The position numbers and the translations under genes were made by a program. The notes under the pieces were generated by a model that saw only the letters and a list, made by a program, of their open reading frames with translations, had not been told where the DNA came from and did no database searches. DNA of 64,000 bases from Oceanobacillus sojae. GTDB lineage: Bacteria; Bacillota; Bacilli; Bacillales; Amphibacillaceae. The stretch is from the NCBI RefSeq assembly GCF_900162665.1, contig NZ_LT727813.1:588214-652213 (forward strand), in the 5' to 3' direction. Positions 27,279 to 36,101 of this stretch are shown here, piece after piece; the stretch's first letter is position 1, and each line of letters begins with the position of its first letter.

Positions 27279-28592
27279 ATGAACAAAATATATGATGCTA
27301 TTGGTATTGGAATCGGCCCATTTAATTTAAGCCTTGCTGCTTTAACAAATGATTTACGGGAAGCAGACATTTTATTTTTTGAACAGGAGGCTTCTTTTGA
27401 CTGGCATCCGGGAATGCTGCTAGAAGGGATGGACTTGCAAACACCATTTATCGCAGACCTTGTGACATTTGCAGATCCTACAAACCGTTTTTCTTATTTA
27501 AATTATCTTCACGAGCATAATCGGATGTATTCCTTTTTCTTTTTTAACCGCTTCACCATTCCCAGAGAGGAATACAATACTTATTGTAAATGGGTTGCTT
27601 CAGAATTAAACAATTGTCAGTTTGGACAATGTGTAACAGATGTGAAAGAGGTACCGGGTGAATTCTGTTATGCAGTTACAGTTCAATCCATAGAGGATGG
27701 CAGGGAAGAAATACATTATGCAAAACATATTATTTTAGGAACAGGCAGCATCCCAAATATTCCAGAAGCGTTACAAGGATTCCCGGAGGAGGAGATTACA
27801 CACACCAGCCGCTATACTTATTTTCAGAATGCTTTAAAGCAAGGAAGCTCCATTATAGTTGTTGGCTCAGGGCAAAGTGCATCAGAGGTATTTTATGATT
27901 TATTAAAGGATCAAAAACACGGCGGTTATAAATTAACCTGGTTTACGCGTTCCAACGGAATTTTCCAGAAGGAGGATACCGGTCTGGGCAGAGAAGTATT
28001 TTCTCCTGAGTATATTGATTACTTTCATAACCTGGCAATGAAAGACCGGATGGAATCACTTGAAAACTTAAGTACTATCCGGAATGGTATAGATCCTAAG
28101 CTGCTGGAAAGGATTTATGAATTGCTCTATAACCGCTCGATTGAGTCTCCTTTGAATCAAGTAACTATCCAGACTAATACTGCAGTAAATGCAATTGAAG
28201 CACGAACCGGTTCAAAAGGAGAAAGCTACAGCCTTCAATGTGAGCAATGGCAAAAAGGAGAAAAATTTAATTATTTGGCAGATAAAGTTATTCTTGCAAC
28301 CGGGTATAAACCGCATCTCCCAAAATGGCTGGATAATTTTCAGGAGAAAATAGAATGGGAGGATGAAAAAAGATTCCGGGTGACAGCAGATTATCGACTT
28401 GTTTTTAAAGACTCACGTGAAAATCAGATCTATACCTTAACAAATATTGAGCATTCTCATGGATCCAGTGCCACAAATCTTGGATTGTCGGTATTACGCA
28501 ATCAAAAAATTATCAACTCCATTGCTGGCAGGGAAATCTATCCGATACCAAATCAGGCAGTCTTTCAGCAATTTGAAATGAAAAAATCATAA
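27279..28592 (+). CDS. L-lysine/L-ornithine N-monooxygenase (siderophore type)
   Basis: Flavin N-hydroxylating monooxygenase of 437 residues (IucD/SidA/PvdA family), which makes the hydroxamate precursor of siderophores. FAD site GIGIGPFNLSLAAL at the N-terminus, NADPH site VVGSGQSASEVFYDL in the middle and the ATGYKPHLP substrate-family motif are intact. No siderophore synthetase, acyltransferase or transporter is next to it, which is unusual. I see no clear Fur box upstream. Whether lysine or ornithine is the substrate cannot be decided here. Confidence 0.9.
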   Translation: MNKIYDAIGIGIGPFNLSLAALTNDLREADILFFEQEASFDWHPGMLLEGMDLQTPFIADLVTFADPTNRFSYLNYLHEHNRMYSFFFFNRFTIPREEYNTYCKWVASELNNCQFGQCVTDVKEVPGEFCYAVTVQSIEDGREEIHYAKHIILGTGSIPNIPEALQGFPEEEITHTSRYTYFQNALKQGSSIIVVGSGQSASEVFYDLLKDQKHGGYKLTWFTRSNGIFQKEDTGLGREVFSPEYIDYFHNLAMKDRMESLENLSTIRNGIDPKLLERIYELLYNRSIESPLNQVTIQTNTAVNAIEARTGSKGESYSLQCEQWQKGEKFNYLADKVILATGYKPHLPKWLDNFQEKIEWEDEKRFRVTADYRLVFKDSRENQIYTLTNIEHSHGSSATNLGLSVLRNQKIINSIAGREIYPIPNQAVFQQFEMKKS

Positions 28593-28595
28593 TTA

Positions 28596-28646
28596 CAGAA
28601 AAAAGATGCCAGGTATGTTTCATACATACTCAGCATCTTTTTTTCT
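28596..28646. terminator. Bidirectional terminator
   Basis: AAAAGATGC...GCATCTTTTTTT hairpin between the convergent monooxygenase and GNAT genes. Confidence 0.75.
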
Positions 28647-29097
28647 ACATCAAATCCATTTCCAGACGTACCATATCTATAACCTGTATTCCATTTTCAA
28701 ATATCGGTTCCTCATAATGACGCAAAAAGAAGTCACGATCAATAGAAACCATCCGGAAACCGCATTTTTGATACAATGCCAGCTGGGTAACTCCTGAATT
28801 ACCTGTTCCAATTTCTATCGTACGGTAATTTTGCTTCTTCGCCTCCTGAATAGCGTGCAACACCAGCTGCTTTCCCCAGCCTTGTCCATGATAACCTTCA
28901 TCCACAGCAATATTTACGAGCTCCACTGTATCCGGTCTTGTCGGCAGAAGAACGTATACTCCAATAATATTTTCTTCCTTCTCCAGTACATAGCAAGTTC
29001 CCCTCGATGTATATTCACGGACTAATCTTTCTGAGGGATCTGCAAGCAATAACAGATTCATAGGCAACACTTCTTCTGCAAGTAACTGACGAATCAT
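28645..29097 (-). CDS. GNAT family N-acetyltransferase
   Basis: 150-residue acetyl-CoA-dependent acyltransferase. The acetyl-CoA loop VDEGYHGQGWGKQLVLHAI (Q/RxxGxG/A type) and the downstream beta strand YRTIEIGTGNSGVTQLALYQKCGFR are clear. It probably modifies a small amine or a protein; substrate unknown. Its 3' end faces the monooxygenase gene across a shared terminator. Confidence 0.88.
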   Translation of the reverse strand: MIRQLLAEEVLPMNLLLLADPSERLVREYTSRGTCYVLEKEENIIGVYVLLPTRPDTVELVNIAVDEGYHGQGWGKQLVLHAIQEAKKQNYRTIEIGTGNSGVTQLALYQKCGFRMVSIDRDFFLRHYEEPIFENGIQVIDMVRLEMDLM

Positions 29098-29212
29098 ATT
29101 TTCCGCTCCTTTTTTATTAAATAGACTTGTTTCTTTTCTGTAATTCTTCTAATATTAGAAATTATATATCGAATATAGTATACCAACTTTTTCAATTGCA
29201 AAGGAGTTTAAA

Positions 29213-30151
29213 ATGGATGTCATCACTGTCGCCTTAACAGTCGTTATGATGGGGCTTATTTTATTCATAGGAGCATTGGTCGCCCTGAAAAATACAATTA
29301 CATATGAAGCGAAGCAGCTGTTTATGAGCGTTATTATTAATGTTGCCGTCCCATTTATTATTTTAAATGGTGTGTTCAATACTGATTTAACAGATGACGT
29401 CTTACACCAGGTTGTTCTAATGTTTATTTTCAGCGTCAGCCTTAATGTTTCAGCTGTTGGTATTTGTTTTTTATTTGGAAAAATCCTCGGCTTCTCTATG
29501 ACAACATCAAAACAGCTTGCTTTACTTGCTGCGATTGGCAATTCTGGATTTATCGGCATTCCATTATGTGCTGCTATCTTCGGTCCAATCGGCGGTTTGC
29601 TTGCCGCTATTTTTGATGCGGGGCTGGATGTGGTGGTTTTCTCTCTGGGAATCTATCTGCTGCAAAGTGAAGACCGCTTCGAATGGAGACATTTAAAAGC
29701 ACTTATAAACATGCCTTTAATTGCTATCAGCTTTGGACTGATTTTTGCATTCAGCGGCTGGGAAGCTCCAGTTATAATGAAAGATTTGGCCGGCATGCTC
29801 TCTGCATTGGCTGCCCCAATGGCTATGCTTTATGTCGGTTTTAGTCTGCCGGACCTTTTTCGCAGCAAACAGCCTTTATTTTTCCGTGAATTGTGGATGC
29901 CCTTAGTATGGAAACTGCTGTTTCTTCCCATTATAGTTATGTTTATGCTTTCCCTTTTGCCAATAGAGACAATGCTCAAAAATATATTAGTAATCCTTGC
30001 ATCTATGCCGACTTTCATGCTCTCCGCTGTTCTATTTTCCCGCTATACTGATAAAGAACAGGATGCAGTCGTGACATCTGTATTTTCCACCTTACTTGCT
30101 TTGGGGACGATTCCATTTATCGCCTGGCTTTCTACTTTTTGGATTGGCTGA
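29213..30151 (+). CDS. AEC family transporter (second copy)
   Basis: 312-residue polytopic carrier with ten hydrophobic segments. The first half has the family's conserved crossover region (AAIGNSGFIGIPLCAAIFGPIGGLLAAIFD). The second half has ASMPTFMLSAVLFSRYTDKEQDAVVTSVFST, corresponding to the SATPSP motif of the protein at 21293-22234. Probable organic-acid or related anion carrier. Single gene, followed by a bidirectional terminator. Confidence 0.87.
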   Translation: MDVITVALTVVMMGLILFIGALVALKNTITYEAKQLFMSVIINVAVPFIILNGVFNTDLTDDVLHQVVLMFIFSVSLNVSAVGICFLFGKILGFSMTTSKQLALLAAIGNSGFIGIPLCAAIFGPIGGLLAAIFDAGLDVVVFSLGIYLLQSEDRFEWRHLKALINMPLIAISFGLIFAFSGWEAPVIMKDLAGMLSALAAPMAMLYVGFSLPDLFRSKQPLFFRELWMPLVWKLLFLPIIVMFMLSLLPIETMLKNILVILASMPTFMLSAVLFSRYTDKEQDAVVTSVFSTLLALGTIPFIAWLSTFWIG

Positions 30152-30185
30152 TACATTGCCTGATATTTTCAAATTCACGTAAAAA

Positions 30186-30235
30186 TGAAAGCAGACAGAC
30201 ATGTCACATATACCCGTCTGCTTTCATTTTACTTT
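30186..30235. terminator. Bidirectional terminator
   Basis: AAAATGAAAGCAGAC...GTCTGCTTTCATTTT stem between convergent genes. Confidence 0.8.
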
Positions 30236-30597
30236 TTCTTAATAATAAACCAATTTTTCGCGCCCATAATAAATACAATTAATAAACAAATTAATCCAAC
30301 AACATGAAACAGTACAGCTTTTGTCAGTCCTCCAAGTATAATACCAATTAAACCCGCTACAAAAAACGGTGAGTATTTTTTATTTAGAGTCACTTCAACG
30401 TGGTCTCCATCGTGAACAGTCAAAGAATCACTGAAAAAAAAGCTCTGATTAACTGTAATCTCTGCTGTATCTTCTGGAACAGCTGCAACAAATACTTCAT
30501 TATTCTTTAGTTTCCCCTGTGTTTCTCCATTCACATTAACCTTTATACTGGACAACGCGCCAAGTGAGCCTGTATTTCTGCTGACTTGAACCTCCAT
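30229..30597 (-). CDS. Hypothetical membrane protein
   Basis: 122 residues. The first 75 form a soluble beta-rich domain (SRNTGSLGALSSIKVNVNGETQGKLKNNE) resembling a carboxypeptidase-regulatory-like sandwich. Two hydrophobic segments (about 78-95 and 97-116) and a basic tail KKK follow. No family named with confidence. Single gene. Confidence 0.65.
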   Translation of the reverse strand: MEVQVSRNTGSLGALSSIKVNVNGETQGKLKNNEVFVAAVPEDTAEITVNQSFFFSDSLTVHDGDHVEVTLNKKYSPFFVAGLIGIILGGLTKAVLFHVVGLICLLIVFIMGAKNWFIIKKK

Positions 30598-30696
30598 CTA
30601 TGTACTCCTCCCAGCTTTTTTTCATTAGAATATACCTGGGATATTAACACAAAATCTACTGAAGGAACAGGTACGTTTGAACTGATTTATCCGTTT

Positions 30697-30744
30697 AATT
30701 AAAAAAGAGAAAACCGTTCTGCTAAAAGGACGGCTTTCTCTTGA
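30697..30744 (-). terminator. Terminator after cupin protein gene
   Basis: Minus-strand stem AAGAGAAAGCCGTCC/AGAACGGTTTTCTCTT followed by T residues. Confidence 0.75.
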
Positions 30745-30789
30745 AAAGAAAAAGCTGCTGGATCATTCATCTGTCAAAAGAAACAACCT

Positions 30790-31680
30790 CTAGCCTTCTG
30801 ACTGCATCGCTTCCTGTTTTGTATGTTCCACTGTGCCAAATGGATGATGGGGCGGTGCATAAATTGTATATAGCTTTAGAGCTTCATCCCCTGTATTTGT
30901 TATATTATGCCATGTGCCAGCTGGAACCATAATAGCACTGTCCTCTTCCACATGCCGCTGAATGGTCAGGTTATCTTGCCGATTGCCCATCTGTACAGTT
31001 CCTTCTCCTTCTTCAATCCGTAAAAATTGGTCTGTATCCGGATGTACTTCTAAACCAATATCGCTTCCTACGGGAATACTCATCAATGTAACCTGCAGAT
31101 GCTCTCCTGTCCATAATGCGGTACGGTAATTTGTGTTTGCTTCTGCAGCATTTTCAATATCAATAACGAATGGATTTCCACCATAATCAGTAACCCGGGA
31201 ATACATTCCAGAGCCCTGTTGAGGTTCTAAATACCCTGCTAAATAATTCGCAATTTGATAATCTGTCATTGCAAGCTGGTAAAGCAGCTGCCGGGAGTGA
31301 GGCTCATTTATCTGCTCACTTTTATGATAGTTTTCTTCATAACTTTGCCGTGCATGCTCATAAACAGATACAATACTCCCATTTTCTTCTTGCTTATACG
31401 CTGACTGCCGTGTATCTATCTGCTGTCCGGTGAAATACTGATAAACCTGCTCCAGGCTTGCTGCTATTTGATTTTTAGATTGTACTGCATACATTATTCC
31501 CTGTCCGGAGGCGTCCTGTCTGAACGGCTCCAGTACTTGAAAATACATAGGAATTAACGAGGCTTCACGCTGCAGTGTTTCCTCTACCATATTAGCTGTC
31601 TGTTCATCATAGGCATTTCCCTGATTTAAATTTGGATTCATTCGATTCATTTGCTGCTGATACAAAGGATTATAATACAT
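30790..31680 (-). CDS. Cupin protein with N-terminal helical domain
   Basis: 296 residues in two parts. Residues 1-160 are Asn/Gln-rich at the start and then helical (MNPNLNQGNAYDEQTANMVEETLQREASLIPMYFQVL), resembling spore-coat or ferritin-like proteins. Residues about 170-285 are a cupin: VGSDIGLEVHPDTDQFLRIEEGEGTVQMG, then SAIMVPAGTWHNITNTG, with the usual metal-binding His/Asp positions partly kept. Cupins may be isomerases, dioxygenases or binders. The fusion suggests a sporulation or surface role; inferred. Confidence 0.75.
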   Translation of the reverse strand: MYYNPLYQQQMNRMNPNLNQGNAYDEQTANMVEETLQREASLIPMYFQVLEPFRQDASGQGIMYAVQSKNQIAASLEQVYQYFTGQQIDTRQSAYKQEENGSIVSVYEHARQSYEENYHKSEQINEPHSRQLLYQLAMTDYQIANYLAGYLEPQQGSGMYSRVTDYGGNPFVIDIENAAEANTNYRTALWTGEHLQVTLMSIPVGSDIGLEVHPDTDQFLRIEEGEGTVQMGNRQDNLTIQRHVEEDSAIMVPAGTWHNITNTGDEALKLYTIYAPPHHPFGTVEHTKQEAMQSEG

Positions 31681-31773
31681 TTTGGTTTGTTACCTTCCTT
31701 TCCTTAATCTCTTATCAGCATATGACTATAAATTAAAAATGGAACCCAGAAAAATTGAATAATCAAGGCATAA

Positions 31774-31816
31774 AAAAAGAGAAGAGAGCTTCAAATATCT
31801 TCTCTCTTCACATCTT
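31774..31816 (-). terminator. Terminator after methyltransferase gene
   Basis: Minus-strand AGAGAGAAG...CTCTCTTCTC hairpin running into TTTTTTT. Confidence 0.7.
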
Positions 31817-31845
31817 TATTAGCCTCGTTTTAAATATTTAAGAGC

Positions 31846-32589
31846 TTAAAAATCCTTCTTCTCTGCTGCAATCATTAAAAACATCGGCCTGCGGAATTCA
31901 TGCTTCATTTCTGGTATCTCTTTTAGCATCTCCTCAGATGGTACAGATTCTTCCACACGTAAAATCTCAAAGCCAGTTTGTATTAAATCATTCATAAACG
32001 TAGACACAGTACGATGATACTTTATCACCGTTTCATTTAAAAAAGATGCTTCCCGCTTTCCTTCTATTTGATAATTATCTACCGGCCAATACAAAGGCTC
32101 ATTATCCGTTTTATCATAAATCCAGTCCTGTTCTTTTCTTGCTGTAAAAATAGGGTGCTCTATAGAAAAAACAAAGCTTCCACCCGGCTTTAAAACCGTA
32201 TTAACCTTTTTACAGACACTCTCAAATGATTCGATATAATGAAGTGCTAATGAACTGATGACAATATCCATAGATGCTTCAGGGAAATCCATATCCTCAA
32301 TAGCCTGATGCAGATATCTAATACCGGAATCATTGGTCAGTTTTTTTGCGTGTGTAAGCATCTGTTCTGATATATCAGTGCCCGTTACAGATTCTGCCCC
32401 CTGTTCTCTGGCATAGCGGCTGTGCCAGCCAAAACCGCAACCTAAATCTAAGACATTTTTCCTTTTGAAGTCTGGCAGCATTTCTTTTAAAATATGCCAC
32501 TCCCCGGCTGCTTCCAGCCCTTTCTTAGACCGGTCCATTTCTGAGTATGCTTGAAAAAATTGATTATCATCGTATTTATTTTGTTTCAT
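31846..32589 (-). CDS. Class I SAM-dependent methyltransferase
   Basis: 247-residue Rossmann-fold methyltransferase. Motif I VLDLGCGFGWHSRYA, the acidic post-I ESVTGTDISEQML, motif II region MDIVISSLALHYIESF and post-II LKPGGSFVFSIEHP are in order, the pattern of UbiE/biotin-type small-molecule methyltransferases. Substrate unknown. Single gene. Confidence 0.9.
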   Translation of the reverse strand: MKQNKYDDNQFFQAYSEMDRSKKGLEAAGEWHILKEMLPDFKRKNVLDLGCGFGWHSRYAREQGAESVTGTDISEQMLTHAKKLTNDSGIRYLHQAIEDMDFPEASMDIVISSLALHYIESFESVCKKVNTVLKPGGSFVFSIEHPIFTARKEQDWIYDKTDNEPLYWPVDNYQIEGKREASFLNETVIKYHRTVSTFMNDLIQTGFEILRVEESVPSEEMLKEIPEMKHEFRRPMFLMIAAEKKDF

Positions 32590-32850
32590 TGTTTTACTTC
32601 CTCTCTAGCGTAAAGTGCCACGCTATCAGTCTCTTCAAATAGACCCTTTATAACGTAAAAAAAGCATATCTTTTGAAAACATGCCTTGATATTGATAAAA
32701 CTATGTAGTTCCTGACAGCAACCTTATTCAAATTTAAAACGCGATAAGGTATACCGTCAGAATGAATATCTTGAAAAATCCTTTTTGAAGATAATTTAAC
32801 TCGAATCACTGAAGATGATGATATAGAGGATAAAGAGCAGCTATCACAAA
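32590..32850. other. Intergenic gap with weak hairpins
   Basis: Contains AGCGT/ACGCT (near 32597-32614), where the methyltransferase promoter would lie, and a weak GCAT...ATGC-T7 hairpin on the minus strand (near 32660-32685). The plus strand is open across 32780-32850 but has no start or signal and seems incidental. No gene supported. Confidence 0.4.
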
Positions 32851-33369
32851 TTATAAAATTTTTTCATACCTGCAATGGTCATGATTGGTTCCTTTATAAT
32901 CGTAGCCAAAACCCCTATAAATTTGATTAAGCTTTTTATTGCTTTCCACACAGTCTAAACGAATCCGGCGCATTCCTTGCGTTTTTGTATAAGCTTCCAT
33001 CCATTCGACAATCGGTTTTCCAAGTCCCCGTCCGATATGATCATGATCTACTGACAGGCGATGCATATAAAATGCATCCTCGCTGGATTGCCCCCAGATA
33101 TTCTTATCCCAAGGAGTCTGCATTTCGTTTAACGTAAATGTAGCAATAATCTCGTCTCCTTCTTTAACAACAAAGGTAGACCCGTCTTCAATAGACTGCC
33201 TTACTTCTGGATCTTCCTCGTCCTGGTCAAGGAACTCCCACTGTTTTAAACGGCTTTTCTTTAACCATGTGGTTACACCTTTTAACAGCCGGAGTATGGA
33301 CTTCATATCTTCTTTTTCCGCAACATACACATGCAAGTCTTGGTTAATGGATCCAACTTTTTCTGACAT
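32851..33369 (-). CDS. GNAT family N-acetyltransferase
   Basis: 172-residue acetyltransferase. The acetyl-CoA binding part LSVDHDHIGRGLGKPIVEWMEAYTKTQGMRRIRLDCVESNKKLNQIYRGFGYDYKG is typical of the GNAT fold. The N-terminal region is acidic and mobile. Substrate unknown; adjacent genes offer no pathway hint. Start ATG 33369 with GGAGG upstream. Confidence 0.88.
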   Translation of the reverse strand: MSEKVGSINQDLHVYVAEKEDMKSILRLLKGVTTWLKKSRLKQWEFLDQDEEDPEVRQSIEDGSTFVVKEGDEIIATFTLNEMQTPWDKNIWGQSSEDAFYMHRLSVDHDHIGRGLGKPIVEWMEAYTKTQGMRRIRLDCVESNKKLNQIYRGFGYDYKGTNHDHCRYEKIL

Positions 33370-33490
33370 AAATCTACCTCCTTATCTCCTTTGCTATATA
33401 TTCGACATAAAATTAAGAAATTCCTTCTTTTCATATAAAAAATTAATATTTCTATTCTAATTTTTTGTTTACTACTCCGCAGTCTGCTGA

Positions 33491-34156
33491 CTAATCCCTG
33501 ACTTTATTACGAAATTCAATTTGCTTAACGATACAAAACTTTACAATCTTTGATCTTGCTCCCTCTCTCATATCCATAAACTGCAATGCAGTTTTGTAAA
33601 ATTGATTATGCTGTTTCATAACGTTAACAATTTTTCCTTTAAATTCCACTTTCTCCTGCTCAGTACCTGTCTTCAAGTATAATATACCTTTCACCGCTTC
33701 TCCTTCTTCCAGTATTTTAGACTCGGAAAGAAAAGCTGCTCCACCCCCGCTGATATCGTGGGTAGTAATGTTCAGTTTATCCCCTTCCTCTTCATTTGAA
33801 TCTTTAGCAGGAGGCAATACCAAAGTCATTTCTACAGCTGCCTTCACCCGGAAAAATTGTCTTCTTTGTACTACTTTTATGGAATCCCTCGATGGTTTCG
33901 TCATTATTATTTTCCCATTATCATGACGATTTATTCTTGAGCCAAAACTGCACAGCCCTTTTTGATCATCATGAAAATAAACAGTAACATCCATGTCATT
34001 TTCAACAAGCATGGGTACATTCTGTTTATTTGCAGGTCTTTGAATCAGCAAATCCGTTTCATGTCGTATGAGCTGAGTGAAATAAGTTTTTTTATCTGAT
34101 GTTAAAATCTCCAGCATCTGACCATCCCAGAATTCCGTATACTTTTGTTGGTCCAT
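33491..34156 (-). CDS. PilZ-domain c-di-GMP receptor (MotI/YpfA-like)
   Basis: 221 residues: an N-terminal YcgR-type domain (about 1-95) and a C-terminal PilZ domain. The c-di-GMP signature is complete: QRRQFFR (RxxxR region) near 98-104 and the DISGGG (D-x-S-x-x-G) turn near 137. Bacillus homologues slow the flagellar motor by acting on MotA when c-di-GMP is high. Another PilZ domain is encoded 10 kb away in the glycan-synthase gene, so both arms of a c-di-GMP switch (motility off, polysaccharide on) lie in this window. Confidence 0.9.
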   Translation of the reverse strand: MDQQKYTEFWDGQMLEILTSDKKTYFTQLIRHETDLLIQRPANKQNVPMLVENDMDVTVYFHDDQKGLCSFGSRINRHDNGKIIMTKPSRDSIKVVQRRQFFRVKAAVEMTLVLPPAKDSNEEEGDKLNITTHDISGGGAAFLSESKILEEGEAVKGILYLKTGTEQEKVEFKGKIVNVMKQHNQFYKTALQFMDMREGARSKIVKFCIVKQIEFRNKVRD

Positions 34157-34531
34157 AACAATTAACCCCTTCTCTCCCTATATTTAACTGTCCATCCATT
34201 CATTTTATGTAGCTTCTCCGAGAAAAATTTCAAGCCATAACGAAAACCAATTTTTTGTATTTTTATAGTTCCTTCAAAAATAAATTCTTCAAAAAATAAA
34301 TAATATGTCATTATATATTATAATCCTCGTTTAAAATTAGGTCTTTAGACAGGACTACTATTACCTAATTATAACGTTTTTTTAGAATTTTTGTAATGAT
34401 AATTCTAATTTTTATTATTAATTTTTAGATAAAATATTGTCTGTTTATTAATAACGAATTAAATTCTAGTATTATTGGTGTTATTGTTATGGCTGTCGTA
34501 ACGTATATACTAGAGGTATAAGAAGTGAAAA
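34157..34531. other. Intergenic region between divergent PilZ and YdjC-like genes
   Basis: 375 bp of AT-rich sequence. A possible plus-strand promoter TTGTTA-N16-TATACT lies near 34483-34510 for the deacetylase. No structured RNA or reading frame is recognised in the rest. Confidence 0.4.
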
Positions 34532-35338
34532 ATGATAAAAAGATTGGTAGTGATCATTATGAAGAATAAAGTACTGTTTAGAGCTGATGATTTAGGGTAT
34601 TCAGAAGCAGTAAATTACGGTATTGAAAAATCTGTCAAGGATGGTTTAATTTCCAGTGTCGGAATCATGGTCAATATGCCTGCCACACAACATGGAGTAG
34701 ATTTAATCAAAGAAGAGTCTATTGCATTCGGCCAGCATACAAATATTTGCGCCGGCAGGCCTTTGGCTGATCTGGAAAAAATTCCGTCTTTAGTATCAGA
34801 AAATGGTTATTTTAGGTCCTCCAAAGAATATCGTGTAGCAAAAAAAGACTTTGTTGTATTCGAAGAAGCACTGATTGAAATTGAAGCGCAATATGATAAG
34901 TTCATCGAATTATTCGGCAGGAAACCGGATTATTTTGAGGGACACGCTATTGCAAGTGATAACTTTTTTAAAGCATTAGAGTTTTTTGCTAAGAAACATG
35001 GATTAACTTATTCTGGACTACCAGCAGGGTCCAACCCAAATAATCTTACCAGTAACGATTCCTTTATTATGGTAAATGGCACGAAGGTATATCTGATGAT
35101 GGAAAGTATGCAAGCAGATTATAACCCTTATCATTCTTTAGAAAAAATGCTGGATAACCTGCATGAGGATGGTGTGGATATGCTTATTTTTCACCCCGGC
35201 TATCTAGATGATTATATTTTAAATCATTCTTCACTGCTGATTCCCCGGACACAGGAGGTTGCTATGCTGACGAATAGCCGCATCAAAGAACTGCTGGCTA
35301 ATAAGCATATTGATTTAATTTCTTATAAAGAGCTGTAA
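34532..35338 (+). CDS. ChbG/HpnK-type carbohydrate deacetylase
   Basis: 268-residue YdjC-family protein with a TIM-barrel deacetylase fold. Metal ligands are visible: the Asp pair of FRADDLGYS near the N-terminus, His in AFGQHTNICAGRPL and His in YFEGHAIASDN; HPGYLDD near the C-terminus is also conserved. Homologues remove acetyl groups from N-acetylated disaccharides such as chitobiose. An internal ATG at 34559 could also start it; neither ribosome-binding site is strong. No sugar PTS or glycosidase gene is adjacent. Confidence 0.88.
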   Translation: MIKRLVVIIMKNKVLFRADDLGYSEAVNYGIEKSVKDGLISSVGIMVNMPATQHGVDLIKEESIAFGQHTNICAGRPLADLEKIPSLVSENGYFRSSKEYRVAKKDFVVFEEALIEIEAQYDKFIELFGRKPDYFEGHAIASDNFFKALEFFAKKHGLTYSGLPAGSNPNNLTSNDSFIMVNGTKVYLMMESMQADYNPYHSLEKMLDNLHEDGVDMLIFHPGYLDDYILNHSSLLIPRTQEVAMLTNSRIKELLANKHIDLISYKEL

Positions 35339-35344
35339 TTAGCA

Positions 35345-35384
35345 CGAAAAAAGCTTCTCCAGCGGTTATGGAAAAGCTTTTTTC
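35345..35384 (+). terminator. Terminator after deacetylase gene
   Basis: GAAAAAAGCTT...AAGCTTTTTTCT hairpin; also usable for lutC on the other strand. Confidence 0.75.
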
Positions 35385-35399
35385 TATTTAACTGCCTTA

Positions 35400-36101
35400 T
35401 CAATCTACTACAATATATGTCACCTTAACTGGCCCATGGACGCCAACAATCAGATTCATTTCAATATCAGCACTATTACTCGGTCCTGTGACAAAACAAA
35501 CACTTGAAGGAGGGATAGTGCCATTTTCATTGTCCTGGTGAATCCTGGCTGCTGCCTGGGTCATTCTTGGCACGATGGTTTCTTTAGGAATAATGGCAAT
35601 ATAGCATTTCGGCATTAAGCTGATGGATCTGCCATTATCCTTATTTGTCATTAAAGCAACCGTTCCCGATTCTGCAAGGGTGATATCACTAAAAGAAATG
35701 CCGACGTCTGTCCTCTCCGCAATTACTTGGTTTTCCTTGCCAAGACTTGCGTCCCATACATGGACATCAAACTCTTTTGCAAATTCCTTATAAGCCTTGT
35801 CCAACCCATATTCCTGGTTACGTTTATCATTCGATGCGATAATAGACACTGCATCATAACCATCCAAAACCTTTTTCAAAGCCTCCTGCAAATCACTCTT
35901 TTCTGTACGAACAAAATCGGTATGAATGACTTTGCAATGTTCTTTTAATACTTCAATCAGCTGTTCTGCAGAGTAATCTTTAAAAACTTCATGCTGTGGC
36001 TGAACACTGTATTCCGGTCTTGTCACTCCTTCTCTTTTTTGCGGACGGCCAAGGTTTGCAGCTAAATTACTTAAAAAGGAGTCACGATTTTGAATAGTCA
36101 T
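35400..36101 (-). CDS. lutC: Lactate utilization protein C
   Basis: 233-residue LUD-domain protein, third subunit of the LutABC complex that oxidises L-lactate to pyruvate. The LUD core with DVGISFSDITLAESGTVALMT and the C-terminal GPSNSADIEMNLIVGVHGP are conserved in LutC/YkgG. Its start codon meets the lutB stop, so the three genes are translationally coupled. No cofactor motif of its own is visible. Confidence 0.94.
   Translation of the reverse strand: MTIQNRDSFLSNLAANLGRPQKREGVTRPEYSVQPQHEVFKDYSAEQLIEVLKEHCKVIHTDFVRTEKSDLQEALKKVLDGYDAVSIIASNDKRNQEYGLDKAYKEFAKEFDVHVWDASLGKENQVIAERTDVGISFSDITLAESGTVALMTNKDNGRSISLMPKCYIAIIPKETIVPRMTQAAARIHQDNENGTIPPSSVCFVTGPSNSADIEMNLIVGVHGPVKVTYIVVD

Noticed and set aside
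32760-32850. Plus-strand coding remnant
   Set aside because: Open stretch without start, SD or known motif, continuing antisense into the GNAT gene.
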